A program made the translations under genes and the position numbers. This document shows positions 23,197-23,813 of a DNA stretch of 23,813 nt, piece after piece. Origin of the DNA: a virus; the IMG/VR virus record IMGVR_UViG_3300006868_000112, positions 1 to 23,813 of that record; one strand, written 5' to 3'. Under the pieces are notes generated by a model that was not told the DNA's origin, did no database searches, and saw nothing but the letters and a program-made list of their open reading frames with translations. The first letter of the stretch is position 1, and each line of letters begins with the position of its first letter.

Positions 23197-23813
23197 AGAT
23201 TTACTCCTGTGTCCAAATCGAATTCAGAAAAGGAACGCAGAATGTACGCAAGACGTGCTTGCGTCAACGCATCGTTTGCAGTTTCGCCAGCTTTTTCGTA
23301 CGCGGAAACGACAACCTCCCATCTTTCTAATGGTGTCGTGCAGTTTTCTAGCAGACGCGCTGCCCGTACCTTGCCTAAACCTGGCACGCCGGGGTAGTTG
23401 TCGGTGCTGTCACCTGTAATGCTTTGGAGCATGTGGTTGTAATTGGCTTCGTCGGCTGTGACCTCAATCACCTCGCCCTCGTTCAAGTCCAAGTGCAAGC
23501 CAGGTACGGTGCGCAAGTCCTTGTCGATGCTAACGATAATGCTGCCCGGTTCACTGCCGTGCATGCCCACTAGGTCATCACCCTCAAGGGTAGGCTTACT
23601 GAACCCACCGTATTTGTCTGTGCAGTACCCGCGCATGTACGACCAGCCAAGCGGACGCCGCCCTTTGCGGTTAGCTTTGTACGCTGGGTAAAGTTCTTTG
23701 CGGTAGTTGTCGTGGTCTGACAGGCAGAACAACAGGCTTGTCGCTTCTGTCTGGTCACGTATTGCTTCGGCCAAGTTGTCAAAGACAATCTCAGCTTCCG
23801 TTGTGCTTAACCA
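23178..23813 (-). CDS. T7 gp6-like 5'-3' exonuclease (5' end outside window)
   Basis: This is the C-terminal 211 residues of a FEN/5'-3' exonuclease-family protein, the nuclease that T7-like phages use to degrade host DNA and remove primers. The frame is open to the right edge: 13 codons precede the first possible internal start (TTG at 23774), so the true start lies outside. Visible motifs are Y-R-K-E-L-Y-P-A-Y-K-A-N-R (basic arch segment), L-E-G-D-D-L-V-G and S-I-D-K-D-L (acidic metal ligands), and G-D-S-T-D-N-Y-P-G-V-P-G-L-G-K followed by A-A-R-L-L (helix-hairpin-helix DNA binding). These appear in the order expected for the family. The stop overlaps the start of the DUF3310 gene by 19 bases, so the two are probably translationally linked. 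I am sure of the family; the missing N terminus cannot be judged. Confidence 0.9.
   Translation of the reverse strand, partial: WLSTTEAEIVFDNLAEAIRDQTEATSLLFCLSDHDNYRKELYPAYKANRKGRRPLGWSYMRGYCTDKYGGFSKPTLEGDDLVGMHGSEPGSIIVSIDKDLRTVPGLHLDLNEGEVIEVTADEANYNHMLQSITGDSTDNYPGVPGLGKVRAARLLENCTTPLERWEVVVSAYEKAGETANDALTQARLAYILRSFSEFDLDTGVNLWTPPT
23204..23209 (-). promoter_or_regulatory. Shine-Dalgarno deciding the TTG start of the DUF3310 gene
   Basis: The sense strand reads CAGGAG, 7 bases before TTG at 23196. No ATG or GTG lies at a sensible distance, so this site supports the TTG start inside the exonuclease 3' end. Confidence 0.6.

Noticed and set aside
1-23813. tRNA genes, CRISPR arrays, integrase or attachment sites
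   Set aside because: No cloverleaf-like sequence, regularly spaced repeat-spacer array or recombinase was seen on either strand; nothing suggests a temperate element within this window.

Overview
This window is a stretch of a T7-like (short-tailed) bacteriophage genome. Every credible gene lies on the minus strand, so transcription runs from base 23813 down to base 1. Genes abut or overlap by a few bases almost everywhere, and their order follows the T7 late region: exonuclease, gp7.3-like protein, portal, scaffold, capsid, tail tube A, tail tube B, gp13, gp14, gp15, gp16, tail fibre. A cobalamin-dependent (class II) ribonucleotide reductase, a DUF3310 protein and a small fibre-associated protein of a type known from marine phages suggest a marine podovirus. 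It recalls roseophage SIO1 / cobavirus or cyanophage relatives. That lineage call is inference; no RNA polymerase, DNA polymerase or terminase lies in the window.

Layout in the direction of transcription. Nucleotide metabolism (23813-21264): the 3' part of a 5'-3' exonuclease cut by the window edge, a DUF3310 (T7 gp1.7-like) protein, and class II RNR. Junction (21271-20815): a 61-residue protein of unknown function and a proline-rich gp7.3-like virion protein. Head (20822-18514): portal and scaffold. Lysis cassette (18514-17428): a GH24 lysozyme with a C-terminal membrane segment and an embedded Rz/Rz1 spanin pair, placed unusually between scaffold and major capsid. Capsid (17427-16277): a 102-base leader with two similar hairpin-forming repeats, the major capsid gene, and a strong intrinsic terminator directly after it. 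Tail and ejection apparatus (16257-3067): tail tubes A and B (B is enlarged), gp13-like, gp14-like, a very long gp15-like protein that appears to carry cell-wall-enzyme-like domains, and gp16-like. Adsorption (3065-1): a tail fibre with a T7 gp17-type N terminus and internal repeats, a small beta-rich protein, and a long open frame running off the left edge that looks like a modular fibre/receptor-binding protein with different codon usage.

Together the genes recycle host DNA into deoxynucleotides, build the head and tail, degrade the wall for lysis, and deliver DNA through an ejected internal core. I see no tRNA, CRISPR array, integrase, insertion sequence or attachment site. The window is mostly a recognisable phage late region. 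The least ordinary parts are the left-edge fibre gene, the lysis cassette position and design, the enzymatic-looking gp15 homologue, the oversized tail tube B, and the hairpin/terminator bracket around the capsid gene.
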